From contig CAUYUJ010009380.1 in NCBI GenBank assembly GCA_963575745.1, positions 425,741 to 489,740 of the forward strand: 64,000 nucleotides of DNA. Reading direction: 5' to 3'. The stretch's first letter is position 1. Each line of letters starts with the position of its first letter. The translations under genes and the position numbers were made by a program. This stretch comes from Prorocentrum cordatum (lineage: Eukaryota > Sar > Dinophyceae > Prorocentrales > Prorocentraceae). Positions 34,116 through 44,600 of this stretch are shown one piece after another. The notes under the pieces were generated by a model. That model had not been told where the DNA came from. It did not search any database and saw only the letters and a program-made list of their open reading frames with translations.

Positions 34116-35209
34116 CTGGCGCCGGCGGTGAACCGTCAACCGGTCACCGCCGGGAACCTCGTAGAGCTCCTTGAATCCGTGAGAAAGCTCAGCATCAAAG
34201 CGGGAGCTTCTGGGAGCTTTTCTACAAAAACTTCAAGTTGAGATTTTTTCGGAGTCAACATGAAGTCGGTTCCTTCAAGTGAACTGGTACTGAAAATGAC
34301 TCTAGATGGCCGAGCTGATCAGGGAACGAAGTTTATATCTCAATGCTCGGAGTAAAAATCTGCTTTTTCAAAATGAATTGTCAAATATCTTTCAAAAAAT
34401 TGCAAAACCACCCAAAAGTTGTCACATTGTCCGCCTCGGCCGGCTGGACCAAAGTTCTCACTCCCAGCGAAGCTATTCATATGAAGTCTCGCGCTCTCAG
34501 TGAGAGCGCGAGACCATTCTGCGTCGACAAAAATGCACCAGAACTCTCTAGGTCACCCATAGATCGATATAAATTAGAAAAAAAATCATCCGACACAAAA
34601 AATACAAAATTGTACAAATCGATATTTTTCATTGATTTTGAAAATTCTAATCAATTTGGGCACTCTCGAGGCTCCCATTCGATGTCTCGCATGTCGCTAC
34701 TTCGATTGGAATGTACCTGGCATGCATAGCATGCACTCAGCTCGAGTTATCATCGAAACACCGTTCGCAACACGCATACATAGAGACAGTATTTCGAGCA
34801 TAACTCCTGACTCAGCCATTTCTAGGAACTCTCGAGCTTCCAGTGTGACGCGCCAGATCATTCTGCATCGACTGGTGTGCGTGAGAGGTCTGTAGCTTGC
34901 TGACAGCTCGAGTTAAGTAAAGCCAACCACCGTCACCTGCCAAACTGCACTGCAGGCAAAGTCGGTTCCTGCAAGTCTTTTGACAGTAATATTGCCCCTG
35001 GAGCCCTGAAAATTTTACCAGCAGGTGCGCCATAGCTTACTGTATGTGAGAAAAATCCGTTTTCTGAAAACGAATTGTCAAATCTTGCACAAAGTTTCAA
35101 AAACCGACCTCAGGTTAACACATTGTCTCTTTTGCTCGGGTCGGCCAACTAGCTCCACCCTGCGCCCGAATTCCTCTTAGCTCATCTCTTCGAAGAGCTC
35201 TACGAGGTA
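34116..35209 (-). mobile_element. B-family element fused to an 'E' segment
   Basis: B left end and body reach GGCTGGACCAA. Then comes a segment not seen in other B copies (I call it E: AGTTCTCACTCCCAGCGAAG, a perfect palindrome at 34488-34512, AT-rich TATAAATTAG stretch, GTCGGTTCCTGCAAGTC) and a right terminus GAGCTCTACGAGGTA. The same B+E arrangement recurs at 35508-36559 and 63215-64000, so it is an amplified unit. ORFs across it are short and not convincing. Confidence 0.72.
34488..34512. repeat. Perfect 12-bp palindrome arms
   Basis: CTCGCGCTCTCA, one G, then TGAGAGCGCGAG. The same palindrome is at 35281-35305 and 35879-35903, and with one changed base at 63587-63611. With a one-base centre it can extrude only as a tight cruciform; a recognition site is possible. 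Confidence 0.92.
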
Positions 35210-35507
35210 AGTTGTCACATTGTCCGCCTCGGCCGGCTGGACCAAAGTTCTCACTCCCAGCGAAGCTATTTATATGAAGTCTCGCGCTCTCAGTGAGAGC
35301 GCGAGACCATTCTGCGTCGACAAAAATGCACCAGAACTCTCTAGGTCACCCATAGATCGATATAAATTAGAAAAAAAATCATCCGACACAAAAAATACAA
35401 AATTGTACAAATCGATATTTTTCATTGATTTTGAAAATTCTAATCAATTTGGGCACTCTCGAGGCTCCCATTCGATGTCTCGCATGTCGCTACTGGATTG
35501 GAATGTA
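35210..35507 (-). mobile_element. E segment copy, cut by a B element
   Basis: Starts AGTTGTCACATTGTCCGCC, includes the palindrome at 35281-35305, and ends TTGGAATGTA where the B copy at 35508 begins. Confidence 0.7.
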
Positions 35508-36559
35508 CTGGCGCCGGCGGTGAACCGTCAACCTGGTCACCGCCGGGAACCTCGTAGAGCTCCTTGAATCCGTGAGAAAGCTCAGCATCAAAGCGGGAGC
35601 TTCTGGGAGCTTTTCTACAAAAACTTCAAGTTGAGATTTTTTCGGAGTCAATGAAGTCGGTTCCTTCAAGTGAACTGGTACTGAAAATGACTCTAGATGG
35701 CCGAGCTGATCAGGGAACGAAGTTTATATCTCAATGCTCGGAGTAAAAATCTGCTTTTTCAAAATGAATTGTCAAATATCTTTCAAAAAATTGCAAAACC
35801 ACCCAAAAGTTGTCACATTGTCCGCCTCGGCCGGCTGGACCAAAGTTCTCACTCCCAGCGAAGCTATTCATATGAAGTCTCGCGCTCTCAGTGAGAGCGC
35901 GAGTCCATTCTGCGTCGACAAACATGCACCAGAACTCTCTAGGTCACCCATAGATCGATATAAATTAGAAAAAAAATCATCCGACACAAAAAATACAAAA
36001 TTGTACAAATCGATATTTTTCATTGATTTTGAAAATTCTAATCAATTTGGGCACTCTCGAGGCTCCCATTCGATGTCTCGCATGTCGCTACTTCGATTGG
36101 AATGTACCTGGCATGCATAGCATGCACTCAGCTCGAGTTATCATCGAAACACCGTTCGCAACACGCATACATAGAGACAGTATTTCGAGCATAACTCCTG
36201 ACTCACATTTCTAGGAACTCTCGAGCTTCCAGTGTGACGTGCCAGATCATTCTACATCGACTGGTGTGCGTGAGAGGTCTGCAGCTTGCTGACAGCTCGA
36301 GTTAAGTAAAGCCAACCACCGTCACCTGCCAAACTGCACTGCAGGCAAAGTCGGTTCCTGCAAGTCTTTTGACAGTAATATTGCCCCTAGAGCCCTGAAA
36401 ATTTTACCAGCAGGTGCGCCATAGCTTACTGTATGTGAGAAAAATCCGTTTTCTGAAAACGAATTGTCAAATCTTGCACAAAGTTTCAAAAACCGACCCC
36501 AGGTTAACACATTGTCTCTTTTGGTCGGGTCGGCCAACTAGCTCCACCCTGCGCCCGAA
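35508..36559 (-). mobile_element. B+E element into which the large Helentron is inserted
   Basis: Second complete B+E arrangement, nearly identical to 34116-35170 at an offset of about 1391 bp. It stops in its right terminus at CTGCGCCCGAA, where uninterrupted copies continue TTCCTCTTAGC (compare 35160-35180). The large element's 3' end therefore landed at AA/TT. Confidence 0.75.
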
Positions 36560-36591
36560 CTGGGCGCCGGCGGTAAACCGTCAACCTGGTT
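36560..36591 (-). repeat. 3' terminal hairpin, outer arm
   Basis: CTGGGCGCCGGCGGTAAACC followed by GTCAACCTGGTT. The other arm, TTACCGCCGG, is at 38286-38295 beyond the retroelement. Before that insertion the hairpin had a 10-bp stem and a loop of about a dozen bases. Confidence 0.85.
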
Positions 36592-38276
36592 TTTGAGTTT
36601 GAGTCAGGGCGCGGACAGCTGTGACAGCTGAGCCCTAAGACTCCCAAACGGAGCACAGGGTAGCTGGAGAGGGCAACTCTTATCATCACACTGCCGAGCC
36701 ACTGAGGCATAGGCAACGGAATAGGATGCAGGAACAAGGAAAAGGATGCAATACAACATGTGAAAATGTAAAGGTGTTGGAGAGCTCCAAGCAAGATGAA
36801 ATGAGTCAGCTGCTTGGATGAAAGATGCTACCCAAAATGTGCTCCACGGCCATACAGAGCCGTTGTGCTGCAATCATCTCACAAAACATGACAGAAGCAG
36901 AGGCATCAAGCGAGACAGCTTCCTCCGCCACCAACTGCCACGTCCCGTGTACACACAAATCTATACACCATCCTGCAGCACATCCCTCCACAGAGCGACC
37001 TCCGTCGAAGAATCCACGGAGGCCGTCTAGTTTTGTTTACTCGCATGTTCAATAAGTGAGGTATGGAACGTAACGTAACTATTTTTGGTTCTGGCCAACC
37101 ATGTCAGCCTGTCAGCTCTTTCGTTTCCTTCTCGATAGATCCACTTGAACATATTGTGGCCCCAACTCGGAGGCCTCATACCATACAACACAGAGATATG
37201 CTCCAGCCTATTTTGAATGTCGCCAAGAATGTGCTTGTAGATAATATTGGATGTTGCCCAGAGACCGTTAATCCAATTCACCCCTGTGGCGGAGTCCCCA
37301 ATCAATTCCATCGGTATCGAGTCCCGAGGCTCCGCATTCCACTCCGATGCATGTTCATTAATGTACGCAAGTCGTTTCTCCATCTTCTCGTCCTCCTTCC
37401 TTTGCTGCTCCTCCGTCTTCTCCCTCTCCTCCTCCTCCCTAGCATATCCCGCAGGTTGTGCATGTTTAAAGTAACAGTACCCCCACGCCTCCTCCATGTT
37501 AGTAACATCCAGTGCCCGCTTCAGAAATTCTTTCCATCCCTGACGTGAAGAGGATAACGTGTGATACCAATCCTTCCCTGATACCAACTCGAAAATGTAA
37601 TGGAAGTTTCTCAACGCCAGTGGTCTCCCCCCCTCATGCCGACGCGTCATTAATGGGCGTTCTTTCCAAGGCAGCGATGCAATGAAGGCCTGCCGTCGGT
37701 CAGTCCACTCCCCCGACCATGCAAAATACATTCTCTAGCCTGCATATGCGAGTCCCCTGTACTACGATGCTGAGGTGGAGCCACCCGTCGCCGCTTGTTT
37801 GCAGCGATTTCCTGCGACGGCAACTCAACAGAGGAACGCTTTTGCGACAGAGAATCCTGAGATGGATGGAATGTCTTTGCACGCTTATGCATCTGGGAAA
37901 TCAGATTGCGCCGATGCGCGGGTAATTGTGTCTGAGAACCAGGGAGCTCAAAGGAATCAACAGCATGCATCGTCTCACACACGTCAGGATGACATCCCAT
38001 TGATGTCGAGCACGCAATACTTGGTAGCACATACATGGGTTCATCCTGACGTTGTCTCTTGGCCGGCGGTGGCTCACACGCAGCAAAGACGTTGGGGCCA
38101 GGCTTGCCTGAAGAATCAAAAGTACCTGGAGGAATCTGTGCGGGTCTTGGGTTCAGGCGTTACACAGTAAACGTACAGTCCTGAGCCCACTGCCACTGAC
38201 GAAACAAGAATAGCTGCACAAGAGACGGCCGTCCCAATTCCAGGAGCATACGCCGCCCACGTTTGTACAAGTTGCA
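36592..38276 (-). mobile_element. 5'-truncated non-LTR retrotransposon (retro-family 2) in the Helentron hairpin
   Basis: The 1685-bp insert is flanked by TCAACCTGGTT at 36581-36591 and 38277-38287. In minus sense it ends GACTCAAACTCAAAA, a short repetitive tail. It encodes an RNase H domain near its 3' end; the reverse transcriptase is missing, as expected for 5' truncation. The 3' sequence is unrelated to retro-family 1, yet the insertion point is the same. Confidence 0.84.
37027..37731 (-). CDS. RNase H domain fragment of a non-LTR retrotransposon polyprotein
   Basis: An ATG-initiated frame of 234 residues. The first ~135 residues are a charged linker with an EEEEREKTEEQQRKE-type helix and no recognised domain. 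Residues ~145-220 look like an RNase H of the LINE or plant type: GDSATGVNWINGLWA near 145 supplies the first Asp, GDIQNRLEH the Glu region, and YREGNERADRLTWLA the final conserved N-x-x-AD motif. RNase H removes the RNA strand during reverse transcription. The frame is preceded immediately by a stop, while a second open frame (37650-38036) reads into the same region from upstream, so a frameshift near 37730 probably separates two parts of one polyprotein. The element is a dead truncated copy. The assignment rests on motif spacing and is moderate. Confidence 0.65.
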   Translation of the reverse strand: MYFAWSGEWTDRRQAFIASLPWKERPLMTRRHEGGRPLALRNFHYIFELVSGKDWYHTLSSSRQGWKEFLKRALDVTNMEEAWGYCYFKHAQPAGYAREEEEREKTEEQQRKEDEKMEKRLAYINEHASEWNAEPRDSIPMELIGDSATGVNWINGLWATSNIIYKHILGDIQNRLEHISVLYGMRPPSWGHNMFKWIYREGNERADRLTWLARTKNSYVTFHTSLIEHASKQN

Positions 38277-38312
38277 TCAACCTGGTTACCGCCGGGGACC
38301 TCGTAGAGCTCC
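38277..38312 (-). repeat. 3' terminal hairpin, inner arm, and subterminal inverted repeat
   Basis: TCAACCTGGTTACCGCCGG followed by GGACCTCGTAGAGCTCC. It completes the hairpin begun at 36560 and gives the Helentron the same terminus as families A, B and C. Confidence 0.85.
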
Positions 38313-38635
38313 TAGCCACGTGTCATAAGTCCATGCATATGTCTCGAATGCGCACGGTGAATTTATTTCCAATAATAGAATGAACACATACATGTATGAG
38401 TTTCAAGGCGTCTTCCAGCGCGCGAGAGCGATGCTTCCGTGGCAGCGCACCTGTATGTAGACATGTACAGATGGACAAGCATGCGAAAATAGGATCGACG
38501 TCAGCCGGCGCGGCAACGCACCGGGCACGAGCGCGCGCACGCACATACGCGCGCACGCGAATAATTACAATCTCACGCGCGCACGCACTCACAACCACGC
38601 GCGCTCACTCACGCACCGGCACCCCTCACGCACAC
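38313..38635. other. Unassigned spacer
   Basis: Nothing recognisable apart from increasing GCGC and GCACGC runs toward the right. No ORF or element end is supported. Confidence 0.5.
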
Positions 38636-38742
38636 ACATGCACACACACGCACGCGCACACACACACACACACACACACGCACACACACACGCACACACA
38701 CGCACTCAAACACACACACACACAAAAAAAAAAAAACAAGCA

Positions 38743-38773
<31 letters not shown>

Positions 38774-38939
38774 GCATACAGACACTAACACAGACACAGA
38801 CACAGACACACCCACACGCACACGCACACACACACATACACACAGACGCGGCCACACACACACACACGCACACACACACACACACACATGCCTGCCAGAC
38901 ACACACACACACACACAAACGCAAACATCTACAGATACA

Positions 38940-39200
38940 GACGGACCGACGCCTTCGCACTCACAAACCCATCCCCCCGCTGCTCAGCGCTCTCAATCCC
39001 CCGCGAAATCCTCGCGCCCCCGCGCACCCCGCCCCCCCCCTTCCCGCCGGCGCTCCGGAGGGGGGAGGCACCGCCCCATGTCGGGGCCGGCCCTCCCTCC
39101 ACTCCAACCACTCCGCCCTCGCGGAGCGCCGGGGGGGAGGGAGGATGGGGAGGGGGGGGAGGGGGGGGGGGGGGGCGCGGGCGGCGCCAGCACCGCGCGC
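38940..39200. repeat. GC-rich island, copy 1
   Basis: A ~260-bp unit with GCTCCGGAGGGGGGAGGCAC, then CCCCATGTCGGGGCCGGCCC, then GCGGAGCGCCGG, ending in the motif GGCGGCGCCAGCACCG. It recurs at about 39400-39645 and 40615-40860, with a diverged relative at about 41150-41320 (CTCCAGAGGGGGGAGGGGCC). Confidence 0.85.
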
Positions 39201-39329
39201 GCACACACGCACACAAACGCACACACACACGCTCACACACACACACACACACAACAGACAAACGCAGACACAGCCACACACACACACACGCGCGCCCACA
39301 CACACCTGCCAGACACGCACACGCACACG

Positions 39330-39361
<32 letters not shown>

Positions 39362-39399
39362 CACACACACACACACCCGCAATCCACAGACACGGACAC

Positions 39400-39645
39400 A
39401 CTGACGACGTCGCACTTACACACCGATCCCCACACTGGTTAGCGCTCTCCGCCCCCGCGACCCCCCTGCCGCCCCTGCGCGCCCCGCCCCCCCGCTCTTC
39501 CCGCCGTCGCTCCGGAGGGGGGAGGCACCGCCCCATGTCGGGGCCGGCCCTCCCTCCACTCCGTCCACTCCGCCCTCGCGGAGCGCCGGAGGAAAGGGCG
39601 GAGGGGGAGGAGGGGAGGGGGGCGCAGGCGGCGCCAGCACCGTGC
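39400..39645. repeat. GC-rich island, copy 2
   Basis: Same unit as copy 1, preceded by GACACACTGACGACGTCGC. Differences are mainly in G-run lengths. Confidence 0.85.
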
Positions 39646-39960
39646 GCGCACGCACACACACACGCACACACGCACACCCACGCACACACACACGCACACA
39701 CACGCACACACACACGCACACGCAACCGAACACACACACACACACACACACGCAAGCAAGCACATGCGCATACACGCACACGTAAACACGCACACACACA
39801 CACACACATGCACATACACGCAAACATAAACACACCCGCACACACACACACACACAGACGCGCACAAACACACATACACACACGCACACACACACACGCA
39901 CACACACGCACACACATGCACAGAGACGCACACATACACACGCACACCCACGCACGCACG

Positions 39961-39995
<35 letters not shown>

Positions 39996-40137
39996 GCACA
40001 CACACACGCACACACACACACATACGCACACGCACCCGAACACACACACACACACACACACACGCGCAAGCACATGCGCATACACGCACACGTAAACAAG
40101 CACAGACGCACATCCACACACACGCAAACATAAACAC

Positions 40138-40173
<36 letters not shown>

Positions 40174-40604
40174 GCGCACAAGCACACACACACACACGCA
40201 GACACACACACGCACACACATGCACACACGCACACATACACACGCAGACACACACACACACACACGCGCGCGCACACACACATAATCACACTTGCACGCA
40301 TACACACACGCACACACACATGCACATAAACGCATACAAAGACGAGCACACACACACACACACACGCACGCGCACACACACACACACACACGCACACAAA
40401 CGCACACACACACACACACACACTTACACACACACACACACACACACACACGCACGCACGCACGCACACACACACACATACACACACGGACAAAGACAGA
40501 CACAGGCACGCACACACACACACACACACACACACGAGCACACACACCTCCCAGACGCACAACACACACAGACACACACAGACACACACAACACCCACGG
40601 ACAC

Positions 40605-40858
40605 GGACACACTGATGACGTCGCCCTTACAAACCGATCCCCACGCTGGTCAGCGCTCTCCACCCCCGCGACCCTCTGCCGCCTCCGCGCGCCCCCCCCC
40701 CCCCCGCCCTCCCTGCCGGCGCTCCGGAGGGGGGAGGCACCGCCCCATTTCGGGGCCGGCCCTCCCTCCACTCCAACCACTCCGCCCTCGCGGAGCGCCG
40801 GAGGAAAGGGCGGGGGGGGGAGGAGGGGAGGGGGGCGCAGGCGGCGCCAGCGCCGTGA

Positions 40859-40860
<2 letters not shown>
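40605..40860. repeat. GC-rich island, copy 3
   Basis: Same unit, preceded by ACACTGATGACGTCGCCC and ending GCGGCGCCAGCGCCGTG. A fourth diverged copy follows at about 41150-41320, next to the gene's 3' flank. Confidence 0.85.
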
Positions 40861-40899
<39 letters not shown>

Positions 40900-41106
40900 C
40901 ACACGCCCACACACACACACACACGCACGCACACACACGCACACGCACTCTCACACACACACACACACACTCAAACACGCACAGACACACGCACACACAC
41001 ACACACACACGCACGCACACACACGCACACGCACTCACACACACACACACACACACACGCACACACACACAAACACGCACAGACACACGCACACACACAC
41101 ACACAT

Positions 41107-41678
41107 GCACATTACACGGGCAACGCCGCTGGATTCAGCGCATTCCTCCCCATCTCCGCGCTGACTACTGCCATGCACCACTCGATCGGCGCCGCAGCGC
41201 GGAGATCCAGCCCTTCCAACCAACGCACCCCCCTCTCCGCGCCAGCGCTCCAGAGGGGGGAGGGGCCGCCGCACTACGGGGCCAGCCATCCCTCCGCTCC
41301 AGTCCGTCGCAACACGCAGCACAGCCTTGCTTCATTCAGCCCCCCCTCCGCCCTCCCTCGCCCACCCCCGCCCCCCTTGTCCTGCCCCCCACCCCCCCTC
41401 CCCCAAACACCCACCCCACCTCCCGATCGCACGCCCCACACACACACACACACCTCCCCTTCATTCCCTCTTCGAAACCCAAAATCCCTGCCCAGCCCTG
41501 TCCTATCGGCCCGAATGCCAGGCGGACCCCGCCGACCGATCCAGCTCTTACCCCTGCATGTCCACGGCCAACCCCCGGGCCCCCCCCGACACCCGCTGCG
41601 ACGCGCGCGTCGCGTCCGCCCGAGCGCGGCCGCGCTGGAAAGCAGCCAAGTCCTCAACCCTTTCAGAGCCGAAACCTG
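41107..41678. other. 3' flank of the Helentron gene
   Basis: C-rich sequence with a diverged GC island (41150-41320), a C-rich run (41335-41460) and no recognised polyadenylation signal. A second minus frame (stop at 41548) stays open here and could be the real C-terminus if a frame change occurs near 42000. Confidence 0.5.
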
Positions 41679-44600
41679 TCACCACTCGGTCGGCGCCGCC
41701 TCCGCGCGAAGATTCCGCCCGCTCCACGCGCTTCGGGCGCAGCAGCACCCCCGCGCGAACAAACGCGCCCTCGCCCGCCCCCGCCCCCCCACCCGCGACC
41801 GCGCCAGGCGCAGATTGCGCCGCCAGCCGGGCAGACCTGCGCGGAGCCACTGCCTCTGGCACAGTCTCCGGCTTTCTCCCCCCTGGCGCGGACGCCCTGG
41901 CCGCCCCCGGCAATCCTCTCCCCGCGCAGACTCCCGGCTCCTCCGCAGCCACCTCTGCGTCGCCCGACGCAGCCGCGTGCCCCCCCGCTTTGCCGCGGCC
42001 TTTGCCGCCCGCACGCAGCTTCGCAAGGCCGCCCCCACCTCGCGCATCTCTCCCAGCGGCACCATCGTTCCCTCCGCCAACGTCCCAGACTCTACCGCGC
42101 CATTGGCGCCGCCACCCAGCCTCGTCTCGGCGCGACCACCGACTCCGTCGCCAGCGGAGGCGCAGCCCGCGCCAGACGGCGACGCCGCCCTCTTCCTCCG
42201 CGCGCGCCTCGCTGCGGAATGCGGCGCAGCCCCGCCGGGCGAGCCCGCGGCCCACCCCCCTCCACCCCCTCCTCCACCTCCTCGCACACCTCCCCCTCCT
42301 CGTCCCGCACCTCCCCCTCCTCCTCCCCCTCCCCCTCCTCCGCCGCGCACAGAGCCCAACCCCGCAGCGACCCCGCCGCTCGCGCCGGGGCCGCCCGCCG
42401 CGCCCACGGCACGCGCGGCGCCGAGCACCCCGCCCTTCGCCGTCGCCGCGCCACTCCCGGCGACCCCGCCGGCATCGACGCCGCGCATCTCCCCGGACGG
42501 CGAAGCCGGAGTCTTCCGCCGCACGCGCCTGGCCGTGGCCGGCGAGCCGCGCACAGAGCCCAACCCCGCAGCGACCCCGCCGCTCGCGCCCGGGCCGCCC
42601 GCCGCGCCCACGGCACGCGCGGCGCCGAGCACCCCGCCCTGCGCCGTCGCCGCGCCACTCCCGGCGACCCCGCCGGCATCGACGCCGCGCATCTCCCCGG
42701 ACGGCGAAGCCGGAGTCTTCCGCCGCACGCGCCTGGCCGTGGCCGGCGAGCTGAGGACCCCATCGCCCCCTTCGCGCTCCGGCGTAAGCGGGGCACCCGC
42801 CCGGACCGGCACCGGCGCCCGCACGCTCGACCCCGCCTCGCTCTCCGCCGCGACCTCTGCAGGCTGCCGCCCCGCAGCGCGGCAACGCGCGCCGAGACCC
42901 GAGGCACTCGCGCCGCCGGCGCCACCGCCACCGACGCCAGTCACCTCACTCCCGCCAGCTCCCACACCCCCGATGCCTGCCCCGCCCCCCCCTCCACCGC
43001 TCTGCTCATCTGGCGCCCCGCCAACCCCTGGTGCCCCCGCGTCGGCGCTCTGCCCCTGACTGCGCCCCATGCGACAGTACACCGCCATGTACGCCTCCTT
43101 CGGCTTCACGTGCGCCGGCTCGCCTCGCATCCTGCGCGGCGGCTTGTCGTCGTCAAACAAAACGTAGCCCCCGTCAGGGACGCGGCACAACGTCGTATAG
43201 TGACCGGTATGCACTGTTTGCCCATTGTGGTACACAACGCCAACCAGCTGCATCTGGGGAAGCCCATGCAGCCTCAGTTGCTCTTCGACCCACACGGGCT
43301 GCCGCGCCTCATGGCCCCTCCTCAATTGAACCACCAAAACGCGCGGCACGCCCGTGAGTCGCGTCTGCTGGTCGTGCCAAACCCGGTCGGCATCCGCGCG
43401 GCAACACGCTGGGCAGCTCTTCTCAACTTGTTCAGGCGCGCAAACGTCGGAGTACATTTCCGACAACATCATCGGCCCGCCGGGCCGCGCGTGGACCCGC
43501 AGCTTCAGAACATCCTCCGCCTCGTACGAGACGGACAAGTGCCCGCACTGACGGCATTTCTGCCGCTTCTCCATCACAAACCCGAACATCCGATCCACGT
43601 GCGTCACGCGCATGTTCGTCGCCCGAATGCTCTCGGGGTCCCACGACGCAAAGCGTCCGGCCAACTCCTCTCCGCGGCGCGCAGCCGACATCAGCTTACC
43701 CCAATACGCAAACACATCATGCTGCTGCCACTCGTTGTCGAACTCACTGGGCTGCCCGAGGAATACGTCCTCGCTATCAACATTCGTTCGCCGCCGCACG
43801 CTCACGGGTCCGCCCTGCCAGCGTCGCGACACCAACTGATTGTGCGTGTCCCACATCCCGCAGACGCAGCAACGCCCACTGGCCCTCTCCTCGCAATCGC
43901 CCTCCGCGTGCCATCGAAGCCACTCCCAAACGGCAGGCGTCCGCAGCATCAGCTGCGTCACGCTGACCACGTAGCAAGAATGCCCAGGCCGCGGCATCCC
44001 ACGGACGGGCACGCTACTCACGCTGTCCCACGAAGCCGCGCGAATACCATCCACGCGAGGCACGTCCATCTCTCCAGGGCTCGGCGGAGGCTGATCCGGG
44101 CGCTCCGACGCGAACAAACTCTGCGGCCCGAACGCCGCGGACACCAGCTCTTCCCGACGGCGCTGTCTTCGGGCTGCCTCGCGTTGCTGCGTTCGCAAGT
44201 ACGCCTCCCGGTGTCGGTCCTGCGCCTGCTGCCTCGCCAAGGCCGCAGCCTCCCGCCCCTGCTGCAACCGATTCTGGACCTCGGCACCCTCCAGCCGGTG
44301 CGACCGATCGCGCGTCGCCTGGAGCGCGAGCCGGCAGCGTTGCGCCATGGCCCTCATCTTATGCTCGCGAGAACCGAAGCACGCGTGGGCACGCACATAC
44401 CCGAACAGCCCAAAGTGGTCTGACACATGGAATTCGCAGCCCTCGAAGAACACTTTCCCCTTCCCTACCAAATGCACCACCGCCCAAAGCTCCGCCCCGA
44501 ACATGACCCGGTCCCGTCTCTGTCCGACAGCCCCCCTCTCGCCGAGACCCGAGTAAAACTTGTTCCCGGGGCAGCCCCAAGAACGCCCCTCGTACCAGGT

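Larger units (their letters stand above)
38636..41106. repeat. CA-rich microsatellite domain
   Basis: About 2.5 kb of (CA)n and CACACG variants, interrupted by near-copies of a GC-rich island. Both strands have long open frames (Thr/His-rich on plus, Cys/Val-rich on minus) only because the repeats lack stops; they are not genes. Microsatellite blocks are common inside Helentrons. The scale here is large, and Z-DNA-forming alternation (CACGCGCGCG near 38755-38775) is present. Confidence 0.92.

Noticed and set aside
1-36559. CRISPR-like array because of regularly repeated hairpins
   Set aside because: The repeats are transposon ends at irregular spacing with related, not unique, sequence between them, in a eukaryotic context.
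38638-44423. Very long Thr/His-rich plus-strand and Cys/Val-rich minus-strand ORFs
   Set aside because: They are translations of CA repeats and of the strand opposite the GC-rich Helentron gene; stop-free only because of composition.
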